This document shows, in pieces, positions 35,605 to 43,684 of a DNA stretch of 64,000 bases. Within the stretch, counting starts at the first letter, position 1. Every line of letters starts with the position of its first letter. Below the pieces are notes generated by a model. It made no database searches, was not told the DNA's origin, and saw only the letters and a program-made list of their open reading frames with translations. This stretch comes from an uncultured Lachnospiraceae bacterium (GTDB taxonomy: Bacteria > Bacillota > Clostridia > Lachnospirales > Lachnospiraceae). The DNA is taken from positions 186,001 through 250,000 of the forward strand of contig URSA01000004.1 in the NCBI GenBank assembly GCA_900550475.1, read 5' to 3'. Position numbers and translations under genes: made by a program.

Positions 35605-37890
35605 TTGAGAAGACCGTTATGTGCAGTCTGCCTCCTCCTGATCCTTGGTATGGCAGTCTACAATGCCCTGCATCCGCCGTCCTTCTTTTCCTACGAAGAG
35701 GCGGCGGGCAGCAGGGTCGTTCTTACCGGCACAGTCTGTGAAAAGACGAAAAATTCTGCCGGCATTTCTTTTATCGTAGCGCCGGAGGCGCTTTCCTATG
35801 CGGCCGTGGAAACACGGGTCGATCAAAACATTCCCTTTCAGGACAACATCATATGCTATCTGACCGAGGAAGCCGATTTGCCGATCGGCAGTCTTGTCAT
35901 GCTCGAAGGTACGCTTTCTCAGTGGGATCCGCCGGGCAACCCGGGGCAGTTTGATGCGGCGCTGTACTATAAGATTCAGAGAATATCAGCAAAACTATAC
36001 CGCACCCGCATCCTCGCCGCAGAGCCTGCGTCGGAGAACCTGCAGGAGTTTTTGTGGCAGCTGAGAACCCGGCTCTGCGCCCGCCTCGATGCCTGCTTTG
36101 CGGTGGCGGATGCCGCGCACCCGGTTCAAGTCCCGGCAATTCTGAAAACCATGCTTTTGGGGGAGAGGTCAGACCTCTCGGATCAGACTAAAACCCTATA
36201 CCGGGAGGCAGGCATCCTGCACATCCTCGCCATATCCGGTCTGCACATTTCGTTAATAGGAATGGGACTGTATAAGCTGCTGCGCCGTCTGCACATTCCG
36301 GTCATACCGGCCTGTATTCTGTGCGGCGTCTTTATGATCTTCTATGGTATGCTGGTGGGAATGCCCGTGTCTGCTGTACGCGCCATTGTTATGTTTCTGC
36401 TGCGTTTGCTCGCAGACTGTCTCCGCCGCACCTACGACATGCAGACCGCACTTTCCGTGTGCGCGGTGGGGATCCTGATTCAACAGCCCCTATACCTGTA
36501 TCACGCCGGGTTTCTGTTATCCTTCACAGCCGTTCTGGCCATTACACTGTTAAAACCCGCCCTTTTGCCGGACATAGACAAGCTGACCGGATGGAGAAGA
36601 AAGCTTTTGGCAGGGCGTTTGACAGACGCGTTTTTCACTTCCCTTTCCGTTTCCGTGCTGACACTGCCTGTGCAATTTTTTTACTTTTATGAGGTTCCCA
36701 TGTATGGTGTATTCCTCAATCTTTTTGTCATTCCCTCAGTGAGCGCGGTGATGATTGGCGGCATGGGAGCACTTTTTCTTGGCGGTGGGTTAGATTTACT
36801 GCGAATCTATTTGATTAATTTTCCTGTCTATCAAATTTTGTCTGCCTACGAAACGGGAGCGGCGTTCATTCGCAGGCTGCCCGGCAGCATGTGGACACCC
36901 GGCAAACCAAAGACATGGCAGATTGTGATGTTCTGTATGATCATGCTGTTGCTTTTATGGGGGAAACGGCACAAGCTCCGGTGGCGGTATTGCACGGGGC
37001 TTGTCTGCGGTGCGGTTCTTCTGTTTGGCATAAAAGAACAGGGGTGGCTCACCGTCACATTTCTTGATGTGGGGCAGGGCGATTGCATCTGTGTGGAGCT
37101 GCCAGATGGCGGCGTATGGTTGTTTGACGGAGGCTCCACAAGCGTGTCGGATGTCTCGGAATACCGCTTGCTGCCTTTTTTAAAAAGTCGTGGCATATCC
37201 GAAATTGAGGCGGTGTTCTTAAGCCATGAGGACGCAGATCATATAAACGGCGTTGAGGAACTGCTGCGGGATGAAACCTTTAAGGTAGAGCTTCTGGTGC
37301 TGCCGGCAGCCGCAGATAGCAGCACACCGGGTGTCCCGGCATCTGCGGGGCAGAATGAAAACGGTGGGGAGAGTGAAGCAGAAGCTTTTCTGACAGTGCG
37401 AAACCTCGCCGCCGCGCGGGACATCCCTGTCCTATGGCTCGCACAGGGAATGGGTTGGAAAAGCGGAGATGTGAGTGCCATGTGCATGCACCCTGCGGAG
37501 ACTTTTGCAGGGGAAGATACCAATGCAGCCTCCATGGTGATATACCTGACATACGGCGAATTTTCCATGCTTCTCACCGGAGATGTGGAAGGTGCGGGAG
37601 AGAGGCAGTTGACAGCCTGTCTGGATGAGCGGGCAGTCCATAATTTGACAGTGTTAAAGGTGTCCCATCATGGTTCAAGGGGAACTACCTCCGATGCGCT
37701 GTTGCAGCAATTACAACCGGAGATTGCCGTGATTTCCTGCGGTAAAGGAAACCGATACGGGCATCCGCATCAGGAAACTCTGGAGCGGCTTGCGGCAGTT
37801 GGAACAGCCATATACCGCACAGACGAGAAAGGAGCAATCATAGTGGAAGTATCAGAAAATAAGGTAAAGGTGGTGGGATACAAAAAGTAG
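35605..37890 (+). CDS. comEC: DNA uptake channel ComEC/Rec2
   Basis: A 761-residue membrane protein that forms the channel moving single-stranded DNA into the cell. An N-terminal OB-like domain (about 35-140) is followed by the competence domain with many membrane segments (about 180-480: H-I-L-A-I-S-G-L-H-I-S-L-I-G-M, G-M-P-V-S-A-V-R-A-I). The C-terminal metallo-beta-lactamase domain has F-L-D-V-G-Q-G-D, L-S-H-E-D-A-D-H-I-N-G and V-S-H-H-G-S. The start is TTG 35605 with GTGGAG upstream and follows the GerMN gene by five bases. comEA lies upstream in the same block, but no pilin or comEB gene is seen. Confidence 0.95.
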   Translation: MRRPLCAVCLLLILGMAVYNALHPPSFFSYEEAAGSRVVLTGTVCEKTKNSAGISFIVAPEALSYAAVETRVDQNIPFQDNIICYLTEEADLPIGSLVMLEGTLSQWDPPGNPGQFDAALYYKIQRISAKLYRTRILAAEPASENLQEFLWQLRTRLCARLDACFAVADAAHPVQVPAILKTMLLGERSDLSDQTKTLYREAGILHILAISGLHISLIGMGLYKLLRRLHIPVIPACILCGVFMIFYGMLVGMPVSAVRAIVMFLLRLLADCLRRTYDMQTALSVCAVGILIQQPLYLYHAGFLLSFTAVLAITLLKPALLPDIDKLTGWRRKLLAGRLTDAFFTSLSVSVLTLPVQFFYFYEVPMYGVFLNLFVIPSVSAVMIGGMGALFLGGGLDLLRIYLINFPVYQILSAYETGAAFIRRLPGSMWTPGKPKTWQIVMFCMIMLLLLWGKRHKLRWRYCTGLVCGAVLLFGIKEQGWLTVTFLDVGQGDCICVELPDGGVWLFDGGSTSVSDVSEYRLLPFLKSRGISEIEAVFLSHEDADHINGVEELLRDETFKVELLVLPAAADSSTPGVPASAGQNENGGESEAEAFLTVRNLAAARDIPVLWLAQGMGWKSGDVSAMCMHPAETFAGEDTNAASMVIYLTYGEFSMLLTGDVEGAGERQLTACLDERAVHNLTVLKVSHHGSRGTTSDALLQQLQPEIAVISCGKGNRYGHPHQETLERLAAVGTAIYRTDEKGAIIVEVSENKVKVVGYKK

Positions 37891-37902
37891 AGGAGGGCTT
37901 CC

Positions 37903-38010
37903 GGCAGAGACCGGGTACAGGAGAGGAAAAATGGTCATCTGTACCCGATTTGAGCAGTCAATTTGGCAAAAACCGGGTACAGGAGAGGAAAAATGGTCGT
38001 TTGTACCCGA
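37903..38010. repeat. Two tandem 46-base hairpin repeats
   Basis: Copies at 37903-37948 and 37965-38010, offset 62 bases, differing at four positions, all transitions. Each holds an eight-base inverted repeat CGGGTACA / TGTACCCG (copy 1: 37912-37919 and 37940-37947) round a 20-base loop that contains GGAGAGG then AAAAATG. A 38-codon frame could start at 37931, but it runs across both copies and is not convincing as a gene. No T-run follows, so these are not terminators. Confidence 0.8.
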
Positions 38011-38110
38011 GCGTGGCGAGGAGAGCGTTTGGGGCAACAACCAATAATTTATGAGATCCCGGAGAGGGCCTGCAAACATCATTACTATATGATGCAAAGG
38101 AGATTAACTT

Positions 38111-38887
38111 ATGAATATTCATTATGATCAAATCAGAAAAAGGAAGGAAGTTATTTTACAGGAAATCAGAAAAATAGAGGAGCTCGAGGACAGATTTCCG
38201 GAGGGAGAGTTATTGTGTGCAAAAAGTGATAAGCAATATAAATGGTATTTGAAGAAAGAGGGCAGGAAAGAATATCTGCCCAGAGAAAATCGGGAAATGG
38301 CAGAGGCGCTTGCAATGAAAAAGCTGTACTGGACGAGAAAGATTGACTTGCAGAATGAGCTGTTGGCTTGTGACGCTTATTTGAAGAGAGCAGGAAACGG
38401 AACGGATCATGTGCAGGAGCTGCTTTCTCATGCTGAATATGGCCGCCTGCTGGGAAGGCGCTCAGTTTCCAAAGAAATTGCGGAGTGGAAAACTGCGGAG
38501 TATGTGAAATGCCCCAAACACCCGGAGGGATTGAAGGTGAAGGGAACGGAGGGAAAATATGTGAGATCTAAATCGGAGGCAATCATTGACAGAGCATTGT
38601 TTATGGCGGGAGTGCCATTTCGGTATGAAAGCAGGCTGGAGCTGGGGAGAGTGATTTTTTACCCGGACTTCACAATCCTTCATCCTATAACGGGAGAACT
38701 TTATTACTGGGAGCATTTTGGGCTTATGGACAATCCGGATTATATCAATAATGCGTGCGTGAAGATAAGAAATTATTGTGAAAACGGATTGATCCCCAAC
38801 GTCAATCTGATTCTGACATTTGAGACGAAGGAGCATCCGTTGAGCATTGAAAAAGTAGAAAATACCGTAAGACAATATTTTCTGTAA
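38111..38887 (+). CDS. PD-(D/E)XK nuclease-like protein of unknown function
   Basis: A 258-residue protein. An N-terminal coiled helical part (about 1-100) is rich in charged residues with E-L-E-D-R-F-P-E-G-E-L-L and K-W-Y-L-K. The C-terminal half looks like a PD-(D/E)XK nuclease core: S-K-S-E (E156), Y-P-D-F-T-I (D186) and Y-Y-W-E-H-F-G (E201). The usual lysine after the last acid is not in place. From memory, relatives with R-S-K-S-E and Y-W-E-H-F-G are common and often multicopy in Lachnospiraceae genomes and are uncharacterised. AAGGAG precedes the ATG. Hairpin repeats lie just upstream and a decayed gene end just downstream, so the region looks accessory. Nuclease activity is inference. 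Confidence 0.75.
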   Translation: MNIHYDQIRKRKEVILQEIRKIEELEDRFPEGELLCAKSDKQYKWYLKKEGRKEYLPRENREMAEALAMKKLYWTRKIDLQNELLACDAYLKRAGNGTDHVQELLSHAEYGRLLGRRSVSKEIAEWKTAEYVKCPKHPEGLKVKGTEGKYVRSKSEAIIDRALFMAGVPFRYESRLELGRVIFYPDFTILHPITGELYYWEHFGLMDNPDYINNACVKIRNYCENGLIPNVNLILTFETKEHPLSIEKVENTVRQYFL

Positions 38888-38970
38888 GGTGAGTTCCATT
38901 CTCTTGGGAGATGTAGTACAATTTCCATAAAAAATGGAAAGGAATCGGGTGTGCGGCAGAGCGCACAGAG

Positions 38971-39100
38971 GCAAATGGGACAGGCGTGTACGAGCAGGCG
39001 GTGGGGGAACCATTGCAGCGGGATGAAGGATCCTATGCAGGTGACACTGGAGACTGCGTTGGCGAACGGATACACGGCATGCAAGAGATGTCATATGTAG
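38971..39100 (+). pseudogene. Remnant C-terminus of a cysteine-rich (YHxxxC...CKRC) protein
   Basis: Frame 39008-39100 codes for N-H-C-S-G-M-K-D-P, a T-L-E-T-A-L-A-N-G-Y-T segment and A-C-K-R-C-H-M then stop, the standard end of a small zinc-ribbon module found at the C-terminus of many Firmicutes secreted or nuclease proteins. The upstream part seems to continue in another frame (A-N-G-T-G-V-Y at 38971-38991), implying a +1 frameshift. There is no start codon with a ribosome site. It is best read as a decayed gene end in the accessory pocket behind the PD-(D/E)XK-like gene. Confidence 0.5.
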
Positions 39101-39162
39101 TGAGCAGGGTAAGAGGAGAAAGTAAGAAGGAGAAATAAGAGAGGGAAATCAATTTATCCCTG

Positions 39163-39189
39163 TTGCGTGGAATGAATTTCTGTTATAAT
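39163..39189 (+). promoter_or_regulatory. Promoter of folA
   Basis: TATAAT at 39184-39189 with TTGCGT at 39163-39168; the 15-base spacer is short. About 33 bases before the ATG. Confidence 0.45.
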
Positions 39190-39221
39190 GCAAGAAGGTT
39201 TGGAACGGAGGAAGAAGAAAT

Positions 39222-39701
39222 ATGATTGCTTTGATTGTGGCATATACGAGGAACAGAGTGATAGGGGATAAGGGGCGGATTCCCTGGCGGATCAAGGGAG
39301 AGCAGAGACGTTTCCGGGAACTGACCACAGGAAATGTGGTGATTATGGGAAGAAAATCTTACGAGGAGATCGGGCATCCGCTGCCAAACCGTTTTACGGT
39401 TGTGGTGTCCGGGACGGCAAACTATAAGGCTGAGAACTGCACCACGGTGAGGTCGCTGCAGGAGGCAATCCAAAAGGCAGAAGAGTGCTGCCCCGGAAAG
39501 AACATTTACATTTCCGGCGGCGCAGGCTTATACCGGGAAGCGATGGATCTGGTGGAGAAAATGTATATCACAGAGGTGGACGCTGTGATAGAGGGCGACA
39601 CGTTGTTCCCTGAATTTGATGAGGCAGCTTTTGATAAGACGATAGATGAACGGGTGGAGGGAGAAATTCCTTACACTTATGTTACCTATACGCGCCGATA
39701 G
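39222..39701 (+). CDS. folA: Dihydrofolate reductase
   Basis: A 159-residue enzyme that reduces dihydrofolate to tetrahydrofolate with NADPH. Family motifs: I-V-A-Y-T-R-N-R-V-I-G near the start, I-P-W-R-I-K-G-E-Q-R-R-F with the acidic active-site residue E27, V-V-I-M-G-R-K-S-Y-E-E-I for NADPH, and I-S-G-G-A-G-L-Y near 92. The active-site strand reads G-R-I-P-W-R-I where most have L-P-W. GGAGGAAG precedes the ATG. No thyA gene is adjacent. Confidence 0.95.
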   Translation: MIALIVAYTRNRVIGDKGRIPWRIKGEQRRFRELTTGNVVIMGRKSYEEIGHPLPNRFTVVVSGTANYKAENCTTVRSLQEAIQKAEECCPGKNIYISGGAGLYREAMDLVEKMYITEVDAVIEGDTLFPEFDEAAFDKTIDERVEGEIPYTYVTYTRR

Positions 39702-39756
39702 GTCTTACGACCGAAGACGGACGGCGCAAATATGACGAGAGATGGAGCGGAGAAAA

Positions 39757-40719
39757 ATGAGTAGGAGTGAAAAAAAGGTTAAGATATTTATTGACGGCAG
39801 CGAGGGAACCACGGGGCTGCGGATCAACGAGCGGTTTCAGAAGAGGGATGATATTGAGCTTCTGACGATTGCGCCGGAGCTGCGCAAGGACACGGCGGAG
39901 AGAAAACGATTGATCAATCTGTCAGATATTACGATTCTCTGCCTGCCGGATGCTGCGGCGAGAGAGGCTGTTTCCCTTGTGGAGAATGAGCATGTGAGAA
40001 TCATAGATGCTTCCACGGCGCACCGGACAGAAGCGGGGTGGGCGTACGGATTCCCGGAGCTTTCGCCCAAGTTTCGCGAGGCAATCGAAAAAGGCAGCAG
40101 GGTTGCCGTGCCTGGCTGCTATGCGTCCGGGGTTATCTCTCTGGTGTACCCGCTTGTGAAGGAAGGGATCCTTCCGGCGGATTATCCGGTAACCACGTTC
40201 GGCATATCAGGTTATAGCGGCGGCGGAAAGAAAATGATTGCGGAGTATGAAGCGGAGGAGCGTTCTGCGGAGCTGGATGCACCGCGGGAGTATGCGCTTT
40301 CCCAGCAGCACAAGCACTTAAAGGAGATGAAGGCGATTCCGGGGCTTTTGAGGGAGCCGCAGTTTTCTCCGATCGTGTGTGATTATTACAGCGGAATGTT
40401 AGTGTCGCTGCCGCTTTGCAGCGAGCTGTTACATAAAAAATTGACACCGGAGCAGTTGTGTGATTTCTTCCGGGATTATTATAAGGGACAGCGCTTCATC
40501 AAGGTAAATTCGTTTGGTGCGGAGACCGACAGCAGGGGCTTCCTCTCGGCAAATGTCCGCAGCGGATGGGACGGTATGGAGATTTTTGTAACCGGCTGCG
40601 AGGAGCGCCTGCTGGTATCTTCCCGGTTTGACAATCTGGGCAAGGGCGCGTCGGGGGCAGCAATCCAGTGCCTGAACATTATGCTGGGCTGTGAAGAGGA
40701 CAAGGGGTTGGTGCTGTAA
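39757..40719 (+). CDS. argC: N-acetyl-gamma-glutamyl-phosphate reductase (type 2)
   Basis: A 320-residue NADPH enzyme that reduces N-acetylglutamyl phosphate to the semialdehyde, the step between ArgB and ArgD. The catalytic cysteine is C121 in V-P-G-C-Y-A-S-G; the start F-I-D-G-S-E-G-T-T-G-L and the short length mark the type 2 (argC2) form. GAGCGGAG fits ATG 39757; an in-frame ATG at 39742 is less well spaced. It lies 10 kb from argJBD and just after folA, so the arginine genes are split in this genome. Confidence 0.95.
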   Translation: MSRSEKKVKIFIDGSEGTTGLRINERFQKRDDIELLTIAPELRKDTAERKRLINLSDITILCLPDAAAREAVSLVENEHVRIIDASTAHRTEAGWAYGFPELSPKFREAIEKGSRVAVPGCYASGVISLVYPLVKEGILPADYPVTTFGISGYSGGGKKMIAEYEAEERSAELDAPREYALSQQHKHLKEMKAIPGLLREPQFSPIVCDYYSGMLVSLPLCSELLHKKLTPEQLCDFFRDYYKGQRFIKVNSFGAETDSRGFLSANVRSGWDGMEIFVTGCEERLLVSSRFDNLGKGASGAAIQCLNIMLGCEEDKGLVL

Positions 40720-40763
40720 AGGGAAGAACTGCCGCGGCGGGACGGAAAAGTGAAAAAAGAGAA

Positions 40764-40825
40764 GAAATGCCGCGGTGACAGGTGGAAACGGAAAAAACTG
40801 CTGCAGTGACAGGTGGAAACGGAAG
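40764..40825. repeat. Short 31-base tandem repeat
   Basis: Units at 40764-40794 and 40795-40825 share GTGACAGGTGGAAACGGAA at the same offset; a third, degenerate unit follows. It lies between argC and the DUF4317 gene. No hairpin or gene is evident. Confidence 0.7.
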
Positions 40826-40888
40826 GAATCATCGCGGCGGGGATAAAAGCGGTGATCTGGCGGGAAGAGAGGACAAGGAGAGAGGCAT

Positions 40889-42025
40889 ATGAATAAGAAG
40901 GAGATCGCGGAGATCAAGAAGCAGTTCACGCAGGATAGGTGTGCCATTACAAGAATCTGCGGCTGCTATGTGGACGGCGAGAAAAATAAAAAGACGGAAC
41001 TGAAGGAGGCGTTTCTTTCCCTGCCGGAGGAAGAAATGTTCAAGTATTTCAATATTTTCAGAAAGGCACTGTCGGGAACATTGGGCAAAAACCTCCTGAA
41101 TATGGAGTTCCCGCTGGAGACGGAGGAGCCGGGCGGCACACAGGACTTTTTGATGAAGCTGCGTGCGTCGGCATTGAAGGATGATATTCTGCTGGAGGAG
41201 TTCTACGACAAGGTGATCGAGAGCTATTACTCGGTGGAAAATTATCTGATCCTGTTAATTCATGCGGTTTATGATGTGCCGGGAAAGGCGGCGGACGGCG
41301 CAGAGATGTTTGATGCCTCCGATGAGGTGTACGAGCATGTGCTTTGCTGCATTTGTCCGGTTACGCTGAGCAAGCCCGGTTTGGCGTATGACGAGGAGAG
41401 CAATTCCTTCCGTACAAGAGTGTGCGACAGGGTGGTGGATATGCCGGATATCGGGTTCCTGTTCCCTGCATTCAACGACAGGAGCAGCGATGTGCACGGG
41501 CTTTTGTACTATGCCGCAAAGCCGGAGGAGCTGCGGTTTGATTTTGTGGAGCCGGTGCTGGGCTGCGAGGTGCCCATGTCCGCAGGCGGGCAGAAGGAAA
41601 CGTTCCAGACCATCGTGGAGGAGACTCTGGGAGACGGCTGTGATTACGAGGTCGTGAAAAATATCCATGAGAAGCTCAATGAAATGATCGAGGAGAAGAA
41701 GGAGGAGCCGGATCCTGTGGTATTGGATCGCGCAGAGGTGAAGCGGCTCTTTGAGTACAGCGGTGTAGAGGAAGAGAAGCTGGCTGATTTTGAGGAGAAA
41801 TATGACGCGGCTGCGGGGGAGAGAACCTGTTTCGTGGCGACCAATGTGGCGAACACGAGGCAATTTGAGGTGCGCACGCCGGATGTGGTCGTGAAGGTAA
41901 GCCCCGAACGGATGGATCTGGTGCAGACAAAGGTTATCGACGGCAGAAAATGTCTTGTAATTGAGCTGAACGATCAGGTGGAGCTGAATGGAATCCCCGT
42001 GAGAGTGGCGGAGGAAGAGGAATAA
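40889..42025 (+). CDS. DUF4317 family protein
   Basis: A 378-residue soluble protein. It opens with N-K-K-E-I-A-E-I-K-K-Q-F and I-T-R-I-C-G-C-Y-V-D-G-E-K-N-K-K, the usual start of DUF4317 proteins in Lachnospiraceae. A middle segment reads I-G-F-L-F-P-A-F-N-D-R-S-S-D-V-H-G-L-L-Y-Y, and the end is acidic (V-A-E-E-E-E). No membrane segment, signal peptide or catalytic motif is evident. GGAGAGAGG precedes the ATG. Function unknown. Confidence 0.85.
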   Translation: MNKKEIAEIKKQFTQDRCAITRICGCYVDGEKNKKTELKEAFLSLPEEEMFKYFNIFRKALSGTLGKNLLNMEFPLETEEPGGTQDFLMKLRASALKDDILLEEFYDKVIESYYSVENYLILLIHAVYDVPGKAADGAEMFDASDEVYEHVLCCICPVTLSKPGLAYDEESNSFRTRVCDRVVDMPDIGFLFPAFNDRSSDVHGLLYYAAKPEELRFDFVEPVLGCEVPMSAGGQKETFQTIVEETLGDGCDYEVVKNIHEKLNEMIEEKKEEPDPVVLDRAEVKRLFEYSGVEEEKLADFEEKYDAAAGERTCFVATNVANTRQFEVRTPDVVVKVSPERMDLVQTKVIDGRKCLVIELNDQVELNGIPVRVAEEEE

Positions 42026-42040
42026 CAACAGCCCCGCACC

Positions 42041-42056
42041 GTTAAGAAATCTTAAC
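42041..42056. promoter_or_regulatory. Inverted repeat upstream of the DUF1538 gene, possible operator
   Basis: GTTAAGA and TCTTAAC (42041-42047 and 42050-42056) flank two A bases, forming a dyad about 90 bases before the GTG of the transporter gene. There is no T-run, so it is not a terminator. The size and symmetry suit a dimeric repressor, but no regulator gene is adjacent. Confidence 0.4.
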
Positions 42057-42146
42057 ACTGATTTTAGATTCATTTTATTTACATGGGGCGCATATTCATA
42101 GTAGTATTAATGTATGCATTGGAAATTGCAGGAAGGAGGAGACAGC

Positions 42147-43667
42147 GTGGCGCATAATGAACAATTGAGGGAAAAGGTATATGAATCGGTCTCCTCGGTA
42201 CTTCCGATCACGGCGATCGTACTGCTTTTGAGCATTACCATCGCACCGCTGACGCCGGGAATATTGACGCTTTTCCTGTTCGGAGCATTGCTCCTGATCG
42301 TCGGAATGGGATTTTTCACACTGGGTGTGGATATGTCCATGATCCCCATGGGAGAGGGTATCGGCGTACAGCTCTCGAAGGCAAAAAAGGTGATCATTCC
42401 GCTTTTTGTCTGCCTGATTCTCGGGGTTCTGATCACCATAGCGGAACCGGATCTGCAGGTGCTGGCGGAACAGGTTCCGGCGATCCCGAACCTGACACTG
42501 ATCTTTACGGTGGCGGCGGGCGTCGGGTTCTTTCTTGTGGTAGCCCAGCTTCGTATTCTTTTTAAGATTCCCCTTTCGTACATATTGATCTTTTTCTACG
42601 GGGTGATTTTTGTACTGACGATCTTTGCACCCGCCAACTTTATCCCGGTTTCCTTTGATTCCGGCGGTGTGACCACGGGGCCTGTGACGGTGCCTTTCAT
42701 CATGGCACTCGGTATTGGTATGGCTTCCGTGCGAAGCGATAAAAACTCAAACAGCGACAGCTTCGGTCTGACGGCGATCTGCAGCATCGGCCCGATCCTG
42801 TCGGTGCTGATACTGGGAATCTGCTTCCACCCGGAGGATGCGGCGTATACGACGGTGAGCATTCAGGAGATGGCGACAACGAAGGATGCGGCTGCAGCCT
42901 TTATCGGTGCATTTCCCGCCTATATGAAGGAGGTTGCCATAGCGCTTGTGCCGATTGCGGTGCTCTTTATTCTGTTCCAGTGCATTTTCCGGAGATTCCA
43001 CAGCAGACAGCTCATCAGGATCTGTTCCGGCTTCGTTTACAGCTACATCGGGTTGGTGCTGTTCCTTACGGGTGTCAACGTGGGCTTCATGCCCGCAGGA
43101 CAATATATCGGATCGGCAATCGCGGGCAGCGCGACGCCCTGGGTGCTGATCCCCATCGGCATGCTGATCGGTTACTTTATCGTAAAGGCAGAGCCGGCGG
43201 TACAGGTGTTGACGAGGCAGGTGGAGGATGTGACCAACGGTTCCATCACCCACACGGCAATCGGACACAGCCTTTCCATCGGTATTGCCATTGCGGTCGG
43301 TCTTGCCATGCTGCGGATTCTGACGGGACTGAATATTATGTGGTTCTTGGTGCCGGGCTATCTGATCTCGCTGGCTATGACCTTTTTCGTACCCCAGATC
43401 TTTACGGGTATTGCATTTGACTCCGGTGGCGTTGCCAGCGGCCCTATGACGACGACATTTCTTCTTCCGCTGGCGATGGGAGCCTGCGAGACGCTCGGCG
43501 GCAATGTGCTGACGGATGCATTCGGTATTGTTGCCATGGTGGCGATGATGCCCCTTGTCACGATCCAGCTTCTGGGTCTGGTGGACGCGCTGCGCAAGAA
43601 TGCGCGGAAGCGCAAGCTGATTTTGCAGCTTAAGGAAGTGGAAGACAGCATTGTCTATTTTGAGTAG
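42147..43667 (+). CDS. DUF1538 family membrane transporter
   Basis: A 506-residue membrane protein with about 12 segments, built from two DUF1538 halves. Each half carries the same motif, F-D-S-G-G-V-T-T-G-P-V-T near 167-178 and F-D-S-G-G-V-A-S-G-P-M-T near 425-436, likely lining a transport path. The start is GTG 42147 behind AAGGAGGAG. The next gene codes for two P-II-like domains, 17 bases downstream, so the transporter is probably regulated by that protein. Its substrate is unknown. An inverted repeat lies upstream at 42041. Confidence 0.85.
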   Translation: MAHNEQLREKVYESVSSVLPITAIVLLLSITIAPLTPGILTLFLFGALLLIVGMGFFTLGVDMSMIPMGEGIGVQLSKAKKVIIPLFVCLILGVLITIAEPDLQVLAEQVPAIPNLTLIFTVAAGVGFFLVVAQLRILFKIPLSYILIFFYGVIFVLTIFAPANFIPVSFDSGGVTTGPVTVPFIMALGIGMASVRSDKNSNSDSFGLTAICSIGPILSVLILGICFHPEDAAYTTVSIQEMATTKDAAAAFIGAFPAYMKEVAIALVPIAVLFILFQCIFRRFHSRQLIRICSGFVYSYIGLVLFLTGVNVGFMPAGQYIGSAIAGSATPWVLIPIGMLIGYFIVKAEPAVQVLTRQVEDVTNGSITHTAIGHSLSIGIAIAVGLAMLRILTGLNIMWFLVPGYLISLAMTFFVPQIFTGIAFDSGGVASGPMTTTFLLPLAMGACETLGGNVLTDAFGIVAMVAMMPLVTIQLLGLVDALRKNARKRKLILQLKEVEDSIVYFE

Positions 43668-43684
43668 GATGATAGGTGGCTGAT

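Noticed and set aside
37931..38047. 38-codon frame over the hairpin repeats
   Set aside because: It has a ribosome-site-like loop, but runs through both repeats and has no family resemblance; treated as part of the repeat element.
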